A stretch of DNA of 46,368 nt from Candidatus Obscuribacter sp. (lineage in GTDB: Bacteria > Cyanobacteriota > Vampirovibrionia > Obscuribacterales > Obscuribacteraceae): positions 1 through 46,368 of the forward strand of contig JADYXS010000679.1 in assembly GCA_021772155.1 (NCBI GenBank), in the 5' to 3' direction. The notes under the pieces are model-generated. The model made no database searches. It saw nothing but the letters and a program-made list of their open reading frames with translations, and was not told the DNA's origin. The translations under genes and the position numbers were made by a program. Positions 7,942-16,169 of this stretch are shown here, in pieces. Every line of letters begins with the position of its first letter. Positions within the stretch are counted from its first letter, which is position 1.

Positions 7942-9950
7942 TTTTGCTCGCTTCGGACCGACTCCGGCTGAATTTCAAGCGGTAGTCGAGGCTTCAAATT
8001 GGGCAGAGCGTAAGGACCAAGTAACTTGATTAGGTCGTCGTAGCCGGCGGCCTTGAGCGCCGATGCGCACAGTTCACGATCCGAATCTTCAAAATAACGA
8101 GTGCCGGCGCAATAGGTATCTTTGGCATTGCGGAACGCGGTGACGAGCTGCTTGGCTTTTTCGTAATCATGTTGTCGTGCTGCCACAATGATTTGCAACA
8201 TGACCACAGTTTCGCACGGTTTGTCAGGAAAATCTTCCAGGCACAGCTGCCGGGTGCGCTCCACATATCGCGCGGCAATGGCATTTTTATTGTTGTAAAG
8301 TGCGCTGCGTGTAAGCGCGGCCGCGGCCACTGATGCGAAAGGATGGGGAGTATCTGATGCTTCTAAATAAATTTTGTAGGCGGCACCGTAGTCCTTCTTC
8401 AGCATGGCGATGTCGCCTAACAAGCATCCGAAGCGCACTGATGCCTCCGCGCCCAGCTCTGAACGCATTCGCACTCTAATTCTCTTTTCCGCCCGGTCTA
8501 TATGCCCGTGAAAAATGAGTATCTCATTGACACTGAGCCGTGAAAGCTCGACTTCCCAGGGTGAGTTAGGATAATCGCCTTCAATTGCATGCAAATCACA
8601 TAGTACCGTCACTGCCTGGTCGGAGCGATTTGCCCGGTCGAGAGTGGTGGCGAAGAGCAGTTCATCGGGGGGATGTCGCAATCGGCGGGGAACTGTTGCT
8701 CGAATGTGCAGTGCTTCGGCAATCTGTCGATCTCTCTTTTTTAAGTCCTTTGCCAGGGCGTAAAAGTGCGCCAGCCATTGAGCCACCTTTAGCCGCCGCT
8801 CCGGTGTGAGGTTATGATCGAATGAGTCGGCCTCAAGGATCGCTTCCATCCTGGGCGTCAGTGACAGCCGATCTGGTGATTTATCGTCCCACTTACGAAA
8901 GAGGTTCGCGGCAAGCTCGCTGGAGTCGTGATGCGAAGAATTTCCTGCACGCCAGGCGCCAAACAGTGAGAAGAGCCCAAACAGCGATACGGCAGTGAGT
9001 GCTATGACGGCAACGCCTCGCAAATCCTGCTTAGAATTTCGCTTGCTCGATGCCGCAACAGTGGGGGTGGAGAAGCGTTTTATTCGGCTTAGATCGCCGC
9101 TAATGATGCGTTCTATATCCGTTTTCACTTCATCGGCCGTAGTGTATCTGTCTTCTGGATCTTTGGCTAGGCAATTGTCGAGGATTATTTGTAGTGCTTG
9201 GAAAATCGGCTTGTTTCCGCAGTGTTGGCTAATTGGAATCGCCTGGTCGTTGATGTGTCTGAACATAACGGCAACGTTGTCGTCTGCATCGAATGGCAAT
9301 TTCCCCGTCAGGCATTGGTAAAAAATGCAACCTGCAGAATAGATGTCTGCTCGTTGATCAATTGTGCCACCGAGGCATTGCTCTGGAGGCATGTAATGAC
9401 ACGTCCCCAATGCATATCCTGTCTCAGTAAGCTTTTGAGAGCTAACGCCATAACCGGGCATTAGCATCGCCAGACCAAAGTCAATTATCTTCACGAGCGA
9501 TTTTCTGTCACTTGATGGTATCAACATTATGTTTGACGGCTTGAGATCGCGATGGACGACACCGCTTACGTGAGCGCATGCCAGTCCTGCAAATAGTTGC
9601 ACCATTATGCTGAGAACTTCTTCCGGCTTTAATTCATCCTTACCTGCTAAGGTGTCGTCGAGGCTCTTGCCTTTTACAAACTCCATCACCATATATGGTG
9701 TGTTTTGCCAAATGCCGTGTCCGTAGAGTGAGACGATGTTCTTGTGTTTGATTGCGTCTATCGATTTTGCTTCTCGCTCAAATCGCAGCAATCCATCGGT
9801 TTCGTCAAGCAAGGTCGTTTTGAGAACTTTAATGGCCACAACGCGCCCGAATTGCCTGTGGAGCGCTTTGTACACATTGCCGAATCCACCAATGCCGAGC
9901 ATGCTGACGATTTCGTATTTGTCGTCAATAATCATGCCTGGTTCGATCAT
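7938..9950 (-). CDS. Membrane Ser/Thr kinase with TPR-like outer domain (kinase E)
   Basis: 670 residues. All catalytic landmarks are present (GIGGFG loop, VAIK lysine, HRDLKPSN, DFG), and PPE replaces the usual APE in the P+1 loop (TCHYMPPEQ). The membrane helix lies at about 311-331 (VAVIALTAVSLFGLFSLF), followed by an outer domain of about 340 residues with TPR-like helix pairs (NEILIFHGHIDRAEKRI, KKDYGAAYKIYLEASDTP) and the terminal LKAAGYDDLIKLLG motif shared with kinase F. I start at ATG 9950, whose A is also the last base of the kinase D TGA. The GTG one codon earlier (9953) is possible, but paralogue alignment supports the ATG. The stop overlaps the kinase F start by 4 bp. Confidence 0.93.
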   Translation of the reverse strand: MIEPGMIIDDKYEIVSMLGIGGFGNVYKALHRQFGRVVAIKVLKTTLLDETDGLLRFEREAKSIDAIKHKNIVSLYGHGIWQNTPYMVMEFVKGKSLDDTLAGKDELKPEEVLSIMVQLFAGLACAHVSGVVHRDLKPSNIMLIPSSDRKSLVKIIDFGLAMLMPGYGVSSQKLTETGYALGTCHYMPPEQCLGGTIDQRADIYSAGCIFYQCLTGKLPFDADDNVAVMFRHINDQAIPISQHCGNKPIFQALQIILDNCLAKDPEDRYTTADEVKTDIERIISGDLSRIKRFSTPTVAASSKRNSKQDLRGVAVIALTAVSLFGLFSLFGAWRAGNSSHHDSSELAANLFRKWDDKSPDRLSLTPRMEAILEADSFDHNLTPERRLKVAQWLAHFYALAKDLKKRDRQIAEALHIRATVPRRLRHPPDELLFATTLDRANRSDQAVTVLCDLHAIEGDYPNSPWEVELSRLSVNEILIFHGHIDRAEKRIRVRMRSELGAEASVRFGCLLGDIAMLKKDYGAAYKIYLEASDTPHPFASVAAAALTRSALYNNKNAIAARYVERTRQLCLEDFPDKPCETVVMLQIIVAARQHDYEKAKQLVTAFRNAKDTYCAGTRYFEDSDRELCASALKAAGYDDLIKLLGPYALPNLKPRLPLEIQPESVRSEQK

Positions 9951-11953
9951 CACCGAATGGTTCCTGGACCGGTGGGGGGCAAAGTGCTGCGGGGCAGCAT
10001 CTGCAATTTGTCTGCAAGGATATCGAAACCGGCGTTGTGTAGCTCCGTTGATGCAATTGAAATGTCCCGGTCGTTCAATTTAGCGGGTCTTGAGAGCGAA
10101 AGGGAAGGCGATTGCTTTTGAACAAGCGCCTCGACAGCAGCAGCAGGCTCTTTTGCTGCCGCTGAAGCTGCCGTAAGAATCAGATACGCACTTGCAATAG
10201 GAAAGGTTGTGTCGTGCGGCTCGCTCTGTCTATTGGACTCGAGAGCGTTCTTGGCATACTTTGCCGCCGAATCAAAATGCCGCTGATAAAGTTCGCTGCG
10301 CGCCAGTCCCAACCAGCCCCAGTCGTCAAATGCCCAGGTATCTTTCAGCGATTGCTGGAAATGCCTTTGGGCCGCAGCGTAATTACCCTTAGCCAGCTCC
10401 AGGTCTCCGAGCGAGACCTGGCAAAGGGATTTGTAAAACTCCGCTTGATCAACGTGGCTCCGGAGCCAAACTGCGACCTGGTCGGCTTTAACTAATTCGT
10501 CTTCTTCAATGTAGGCTGTGATTAACAGCGCACTAAGGTAGCATGCCGCCGCCTGCGAGCCATCACGAGTCAACAGACTTCTTGCTGCGATAGACTTTTC
10601 TAAGGTAACCATTGCAGCCGCGGTCTTCTGCTGAGCTAGTTGGGCAGTGGCAAGACTTACTATCAACCTTCCGTTGATCCAACTTTTGTCCAGTCGGGAG
10701 TTTTCTGCTAGAGCTTGTTTGCTGTACTGTTCCGCCTTTGCAAAATTGCTTCTTTGATAGTGAACATCAGAAAGCACTTCTGCGAAGAAGTAGGCTGCCT
10801 TGGCGCTTAGTGCATGATCTTGCGCGTATAGACGCAAAACGTTTTCTAGCTCTGGTGCCAAACGCTCGCGGGTAGCAAGAGTGTTGTCCAATTGTCGAAC
10901 GAGCGGTGCGAACAGATCGCTGGAGCTTGGGGACTGGGTGGTTTTAAAAGTTGAGCCCTTGGTGCTGAGCAAAAATAAGCACAAGATACCGGCCGATACC
11001 ACCGCTGTAAGAATGAGCGCTGCGGTGGCGTCCTTGGCTGCCCAAGATCTTTGTGATTTTCTGCGGATCTTCGTATTGAGCCTGACAATGGAGTCATAGC
11101 GTTCCTCGGCAATTGAGAGCGCATCGCGTGCAGCTTCCCGACCATCAGAATAGCGATCCTCGGGCTTTTTGGCCAGGCAGTTATCGATAAGTGTCTGCAA
11201 AGCTGAAGTCTGTGTGCTTTCGCCAAGGCTCTGTGTAATTGGTGGTGATTGTTCGTCAAGGTGTTTATACATGATTGCAACGTTATCTGCAGCGTCGAAT
11301 GGCAGCTTAGCCGTTAGGGCCTGTTGAAGGATGCAGCCTGCCGAATAGATGTCGGCCCGTTGATCAACTTGCAGTCCGCGAGCCTGTTCCGGTGCCATGT
11401 AGTGACAAGTACCCAGTGCGTATCCTGTTTCGGTAAGCTTTTGCCCCGGAACGCCATAGCTTGGCATCAGCCTTGCCAGGCCAAAGTCGATTATCTTCAC
11501 GACTTCAAATCCATTGCTATCAGTGACAATCATGATATTTGAAGGCTTTAAATCACGATGCACTACCCCGTGACGATGCGCGAAATCGAGAGCTTCAAAA
11601 ACCTGAGCGATGATCTTAAGTGCCCGATTGGGTTCGAGTTTACCGTCTATGATCATTTGTTCTAAACTCTTCCCTTCAATGAATTCCATCACCATATATG
11701 GTGCGTTGAGCCAGACCCCGTATCCATAGAATCCGACTATGTTCTTGTGTTTCAGCGCGTTGATAGCCTTAGCTTCTCGCTCAAATCGAGGCAATCCTTC
11801 CGGATCTTCCAACATCGTCGTCTTGAGAAGCTTGACTGCCACAAATCTGTCAAATTGGATCTGGCGGGCCTTCACAACGGTTCCGAAGCCACCGACGCCG
11901 AGCGTGCTGACAATTTCATATCGGTCGTCAATTGTCGTTCCCGGTTCGTTCAT
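9950..11953 (-). CDS. Membrane Ser/Thr kinase with TPR-like outer domain (kinase D)
   Basis: 667 residues. Kinase domain about 12-285 with GVGGFG, VAVK (K41), HRDLKPSN (D134), DFG (D156) and a canonical APE. An arginine/lysine-rich stretch precedes a membrane helix at about 306-328 (ALILTAVVSAGILCLFLL). The outer part is a run of TPR-like helices, including SDVHYQRSNFAKAEQYSKQAL, a GDLELAKGNYAAAQRHFQQSL unit and SELYQRHFDSAAKYAKNAL. It ends with the ELHNAGFDIL motif that kinases B and C also carry. Both ends overlap neighbours (ATGA with kinase C upstream, TGATG with kinase E downstream), so it is translated as part of one coupled message. Confidence 0.93.
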   Translation of the reverse strand: MNEPGTTIDDRYEIVSTLGVGGFGTVVKARQIQFDRFVAVKLLKTTMLEDPEGLPRFEREAKAINALKHKNIVGFYGYGVWLNAPYMVMEFIEGKSLEQMIIDGKLEPNRALKIIAQVFEALDFAHRHGVVHRDLKPSNIMIVTDSNGFEVVKIIDFGLARLMPSYGVPGQKLTETGYALGTCHYMAPEQARGLQVDQRADIYSAGCILQQALTAKLPFDAADNVAIMYKHLDEQSPPITQSLGESTQTSALQTLIDNCLAKKPEDRYSDGREAARDALSIAEERYDSIVRLNTKIRRKSQRSWAAKDATAALILTAVVSAGILCLFLLSTKGSTFKTTQSPSSSDLFAPLVRQLDNTLATRERLAPELENVLRLYAQDHALSAKAAYFFAEVLSDVHYQRSNFAKAEQYSKQALAENSRLDKSWINGRLIVSLATAQLAQQKTAAAMVTLEKSIAARSLLTRDGSQAAACYLSALLITAYIEEDELVKADQVAVWLRSHVDQAEFYKSLCQVSLGDLELAKGNYAAAQRHFQQSLKDTWAFDDWGWLGLARSELYQRHFDSAAKYAKNALESNRQSEPHDTTFPIASAYLILTAASAAAKEPAAAVEALVQKQSPSLSLSRPAKLNDRDISIASTELHNAGFDILADKLQMLPRSTLPPTGPGTIR

Positions 11954-14010
11954 AGTTTATTGAGCTCGGGGGCGATCTTTTGCGTCAGTAAATTGAATTT
12001 GGCGGCCTTTTCGAAGCGGGGCATGAGAATATCGAATCCGCCGGCGTGAAGCTCAGCTAATGCTATGGAGATGTCGCGCTCGTTAAGTTTCGTAGGCCGG
12101 GGAAGAATAATCATTGGCGAGTCCGTAGAAACTCGTTGGACAAATGCCTCTACGGAAGCGCGTTCTTTCTTCTGCGCGGCTGCTGTAGTCAGAATTAGAA
12201 TGGAACTTGTTATCGGAAAGGAAGGGCGCTCCTTGTTTTTCCTGTTGGATTCAAGAGCGTTGCTTGCATATTTTGCGGCCAACTCAAAATGCCGCTGATA
12301 GAGTTCGCTGCGTGCAAGTCCTAACCAGCCTCGGGCCTCACCTTTCTCGTTGACCTCAATTGCGGATTTGAAATTCTCTTGTGCCGCACCATAGTTGCCC
12401 TTAGCCAGTTCCAGATTCCCTAACGCGATTAGCGAATCGATTTTGTATAACCCTGCCTGAGTAAGCTCTGTCCGGAGCCAATCTGCCAACTGGCTGGCTT
12501 TGCGCAATTCGCCTTCGTCAATGTACACAGTGATCAAAAGCGCACAAAGGTGGCATGACGCAATGCCTCCCGAACCTGAATCAAATTGATTCCTTGCGGC
12601 CATACCCTTTTCCAGGGTAATCATCGCGTCGGCTGATTTTTGCTGACGCATCTGCGCGCGCGCAAGATTTTCAAACAACCTTCCGCTAATCCAGTGTTTG
12701 TTTAGGCGGGAGTTCTGCTCCAGAGCTTGCCTGCTATATTTTTCCGATTTTTCGAAATTGCTTCTTTCATAATAGTAACTAGAAAGCTTTTCGGCCAGGT
12801 CGTAAGCTTCGCGATCCGTGATGTGGTTATCTTGTTCGGGTGCCGTCAGGATCTTTTCGATATCTTGTGGTGTGCGATCGTTGAGCGAGGTGGCAGGCAT
12901 CAGTGGATCTCTGAGATTATAGGTATCGTCATATTTGGACTTGAGTTGTTTGCCAAAATCGCTGGTGTGCTTATCCTGAGCGGTTTTCGAAGACGAACCC
13001 TTTTGGCGAACCCAATCATAATAAATTGCCCCGGACAACCCCGCTGTGAGCACTGCCGTAAGGACAATAGCCTTGATCCAAACTTTGGTTGTGCCTGGTC
13101 TGTCGGATTTTCCAGAGCCGCCGGATTTTGCGTTCAGTCTGACAATGGAATCGTAGCGTCCAGCCGCCAGTAAGTGCGCGTCGCGCGCAGCTCCAGCACC
13201 GTCCGGATAACGATCGTCGGCATTTTTTGCAAGGCAGTTATCGATTAGTACCTGCAGAGCCGAAGTTTGGACGCTGGTGCCAAGTGTCTGTGCAATTCGG
13301 GGTGACGGACTGTTGATGTGCTGAAACATGACGGCAACATTATCTGGCGCATCAAATGGAACGGTGCCCGTGAGAATCTGCTGCAATATGCAGCCTGCCG
13401 AATAGATGTCGGCCCGTTGATCAACGGGTATACCGAGCGCTTGCTCTGGTGGCATGTAGTGACCACTGCCAAGTGCGTACCCGGTTTCCGTGAGTTTTTG
13501 CCCGGGAATGCCATAGCCGGGCATCAGCTTGGCCAGACCAAAGTCGATTATTTTCACGACTTCTGAGCCTGTGATATCAGTGATTATCATGATATTGGAA
13601 GGCTTTAAGTCGCGATGGACCACGCCGTTCAGATGTGCGAAGTCTAGTGCTTCGAAAACCTGAGCAATTACTTTTAGCGCGCGAGTGTGTTCCAGTTTAC
13701 CCTTCTCGATAATTGTATCTAAACTAGTTCCTTCGATGAATTCCATCACAATATATGGTGCGTCTTGCCAGGCACCATATCCGTAAAAACTAACTATATT
13801 TTTGTGTTTTAGTGCATTAATGGTCTTAGCTTCTCGCTCAAATCGGGGCAATCCATCCGGATCGGACAATAACGTAGTTTTGAGAAGCTTGATTGCAACT
13901 AAGCGCTCGAGCTGTAATTGGTGAGCTTCGACAATTGTTCCGAATCCGCCAACACCGATAATGCTGATGACTTCGTACCTGCCGTCAATAATTGTTCCTG
14001 GTGTAATCAT
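11950..14010 (-). CDS. Membrane Ser/Thr kinase with TPR-like outer domain (kinase C)
   Basis: 686 residues, with intact catalytic motifs (GVGGFG, VAIK, HRDLKPSN, DFG). The P+1 loop reads GSGHYMPPEQ where all five paralogues have GTCHYM, so the usual Thr and the family-specific Cys are both replaced. A membrane helix lies at about 312-333 (IKAIVLTAVLTAGLSGAIYY). The outer domain is TPR-like (SSYYYERSNFEKSEKYSRQAL, NLELAKGNYGAAQENFKSAI, SELYQRHFELAAKYASNAL) and ends in ELHAGGFDIL. It is closest to kinase D in the outer domain. ATGA overlaps join it to kinase B (upstream) and kinase D (downstream). Confidence 0.93.
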   Translation of the reverse strand: MITPGTIIDGRYEVISIIGVGGFGTIVEAHQLQLERLVAIKLLKTTLLSDPDGLPRFEREAKTINALKHKNIVSFYGYGAWQDAPYIVMEFIEGTSLDTIIEKGKLEHTRALKVIAQVFEALDFAHLNGVVHRDLKPSNIMIITDITGSEVVKIIDFGLAKLMPGYGIPGQKLTETGYALGSGHYMPPEQALGIPVDQRADIYSAGCILQQILTGTVPFDAPDNVAVMFQHINSPSPRIAQTLGTSVQTSALQVLIDNCLAKNADDRYPDGAGAARDAHLLAAGRYDSIVRLNAKSGGSGKSDRPGTTKVWIKAIVLTAVLTAGLSGAIYYDWVRQKGSSSKTAQDKHTSDFGKQLKSKYDDTYNLRDPLMPATSLNDRTPQDIEKILTAPEQDNHITDREAYDLAEKLSSYYYERSNFEKSEKYSRQALEQNSRLNKHWISGRLFENLARAQMRQQKSADAMITLEKGMAARNQFDSGSGGIASCHLCALLITVYIDEGELRKASQLADWLRTELTQAGLYKIDSLIALGNLELAKGNYGAAQENFKSAIEVNEKGEARGWLGLARSELYQRHFELAAKYASNALESNRKNKERPSFPITSSILILTTAAAQKKERASVEAFVQRVSTDSPMIILPRPTKLNERDISIALAELHAGGFDILMPRFEKAAKFNLLTQKIAPELNKL

Positions 14011-15806
14011 TGTGTAGAGATTGGATTGTAGAGACCCCAGGTTGGGCCAATTGGATTCCGCATTCGCGGCACAAGATCATCGAAGCCGGCCTTGTGAAGC
14101 TCAGTGGATGCTATGGACATGTCGAGGCCGTTCAATAAAGCAGGCGATAGAGGAGCACCATACAGCATCGAGTGTGCGTGTTCTTCAATCAACGCCTCGA
14201 TGGGAGCGCGTTTCTTCTGGCTGGCGGCGGCAGTTGTCAAAATTGGATACAAGTATTCTGGATGAAAAGTTGTGTCGTTATTCTCTATTGTTTTCATGCG
14301 ATTAGCTGCAAGAGCTTTGTTTGCATACTGGGCCGCCAGCCCAAAGTGTTCCTGATAGAGCTCACTGCGTGCAAGCCCTAACCAGCCCCAGGCGCCAATG
14401 CTCCCTCTAGCTTTAAGCGCCCCTCTGAAACACTTTTCGGCAGCGGCGTAATTTTTCTTGGCCAGTTCTAAATTTCCTAACGAGATCAGGCAGGGGAACT
14501 CGTACAATTCTGACTGACCAAGTTCGCTTTTCAGCCAGTCTCCCACCTTGCTGGCTTCTCCCAGCTTGTTTTGGTTAATGTACATTTCCATCAATTCCGA
14601 TCCTCGGGACCATGTTGTGGCCGCTCGCACCTCTGGGTCAGACTCAGTTTTTGCCGCCAAGATGGCCGCTTCCATCGTAATGTTGGCGTTGGCTGTTTGT
14701 TGCTGAACCATTCGTGCTGTGGCAAGATTTAACTTCTCATTTAGCTGCTCAGCCAGATGGCTAGAGCTCGCTCTCTTGGTGGGTTTTAGATACGAACTCC
14801 GGGCTCCGAGCCATGAATAATAGGCTAAGAAGAATCCCGCTGTAACTAGTGCTGTGAAAATGAGTGCGTCAGTGATGCCTTTGGTTGTGCCTGCCTTTAG
14901 TGATTTTCCGAAAATACCGGTTTTGCTGCTGAGTCTGGAAATTGAATCATAGCTTCCGTTGGCTACTAAGAGCGCCTCGCGCGCGGCCTCAGTACCGTCC
15001 ATATAACGATCAGCGGGATCTTTTGCCATGCAGTTATCGATCAGCACCTGCAGTGCAGAAGTCTGCTTGCTAATGCCAAGTTTCTCGTTGAGTGGTGGCG
15101 ATTGATGGTTGAGGTGTTGAAACATAATTTCCACGTTATCCGGGGAGTCAAATGGAAGCTCGCCGGTTAGCGCCTGTTGCAAGATGCAGCCGGCCGAATA
15201 AATGTCCGCGCGTTGATCAACTGGTATTCCCAGAGCTTGTTCCGGGGGCATGTAGTGACAGGTACCGACGGCGTATCCGGTTTCAGTGAGCTTTTGCCCG
15301 GCAACACCATAGCTGGGCATCAGCTTTGCCAGACCGAAGTCGATTATCTTCACGACTTCTGAACCGTTGCCATCATTCACAACCATGATATTCGAGGGCT
15401 TTAAATCGCGGTGGACGACTCCATGCAGGTGTGCGAAATTGAGACCTTCGAAAACCTGAGAGATGATCTCCAATGCGCGATTTGGCTCAAGTTTACCGGC
15501 GGCAATAATCTGTTCTAAACTTTCTCCGTCGATCAGTTCCATCACCATATATGGTGCTTGGTGCCAAACGCCATATCCGTACAAGCTGACAATGTTTTTG
15601 TGTTTTAGTGCATTGATAGCTTTGGCTTCTCTTTCAAATCGAGATCGACCATCCGGATCGACTTCGAAAGTGGTTTTGAGAAGTTTGACTGCAACCAACC
15701 GGTCGAATTGGATCTGCCGAGCCTTCACAACTGTGCCGAATCCGCCGACACCAATGGTGTCGAGGACCTCGAATCGATTGTCGATAAGCGTGCCGTTTTC
15801 AAACAT
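14007..15806 (-). CDS. Membrane Ser/Thr kinase with shortened TPR-like outer domain (kinase B)
   Basis: 599 residues, first of the five stop/start-overlapping genes. Its N-terminus (MFENGTLIDNRFEVLDTIGVGGFGTV in two nearly identical stretches with kinase A) and 5' flank closely match kinase A. Catalytic motifs are intact (K41, D134, D156), with PPE in place of APE. A membrane helix lies at about 308-331 (ALIFTALVTAGFFLAYYSWL). Compared with kinases C and D, the outer domain lacks about 70-90 residues right after the juxtamembrane segment, removing one predicted TPR-like unit in frame. The rest (NLELAKKNYAAAEKCF, SELYQEHFGLAAQYANKAL, ELHKAGFDDL) is conserved. It is separated from kinase A by 363 bp holding a duplicated leader, so it may start its own transcript. 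Confidence 0.93.
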   Translation of the reverse strand: MFENGTLIDNRFEVLDTIGVGGFGTVVKARQIQFDRLVAVKLLKTTFEVDPDGRSRFEREAKAINALKHKNIVSLYGYGVWHQAPYMVMELIDGESLEQIIAAGKLEPNRALEIISQVFEGLNFAHLHGVVHRDLKPSNIMVVNDGNGSEVVKIIDFGLAKLMPSYGVAGQKLTETGYAVGTCHYMPPEQALGIPVDQRADIYSAGCILQQALTGELPFDSPDNVEIMFQHLNHQSPPLNEKLGISKQTSALQVLIDNCMAKDPADRYMDGTEAAREALLVANGSYDSISRLSSKTGIFGKSLKAGTTKGITDALIFTALVTAGFFLAYYSWLGARSSYLKPTKRASSSHLAEQLNEKLNLATARMVQQQTANANITMEAAILAAKTESDPEVRAATTWSRGSELMEMYINQNKLGEASKVGDWLKSELGQSELYEFPCLISLGNLELAKKNYAAAEKCFRGALKARGSIGAWGWLGLARSELYQEHFGLAAQYANKALAANRMKTIENNDTTFHPEYLYPILTTAAASQKKRAPIEALIEEHAHSMLYGAPLSPALLNGLDMSIASTELHKAGFDDLVPRMRNPIGPTWGLYNPISTQ

Positions 15807-15892
15807 GTCCAGTAAGCGCCTGTGTCGTCTTCCGAGGTCAAAGTGCCGGCCATACCATTATTCCCCGGACAGACCGCCGAGCATCTGTTTTT
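15807..15892 (-). promoter_or_regulatory. Duplicated upstream leader of kinase B
   Basis: Bases upstream of kinase B match those upstream of kinase A (19995-20094) in two blocks. One, next to the start, covers about 29 bases. The other, farther out, includes GTCCGGGGAATAATGGT and AAAACAGATGCTC. Between them the sequences differ in both content and length. AATAAT is a plausible -10 box on the minus strand, but no good -35 box is evident. No normal Shine-Dalgarno sequence precedes either ATG. Conservation in noncoding DNA suggests a shared promoter/operator or an untranslated control element. Confidence 0.55.
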
Positions 15893-16169
15893 CGCTAGCG
15901 TGCAGGTAGCCAGTAGCCATCGAACTGGCCCCTGAAAGTGCCAGGGAGCCAAGAGAAAGTTAGGAGTTGGATTCCTGTGAGCCAAGCCAGTTGAGCTTTT
16001 TGCCCAAGCGCCTGAGCCAATGAGCTGACATCCCACGGCCGAAATTGCAACATGGAGAGAAGACGCTAGAGAGGCATGACAATTGCCTGCCTGTCAATAT
16101 CGACTCAATAATCAAGATTGCGGCAGTGTCAGTCATCCCGATAAGCGTACCGAGATAATCGTGGTCGGA
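15893..16169. other. Intergenic region between kinases A and B
   Basis: No convincing gene. It holds a TGACA/TGTCA inverted repeat (16077-16096) that includes a minus-strand TTGACA, without a matching -10 box. I see no terminator with a U tract after kinase A, so read-through from kinase A into kinase B is possible. Confidence 0.4.

Noticed and set aside
15725-16036. 103-residue minus-strand gene between kinases A and B
   Set aside because: It lies across the duplicated leader and the kinase B 5' end in another frame and has no protein-like features.
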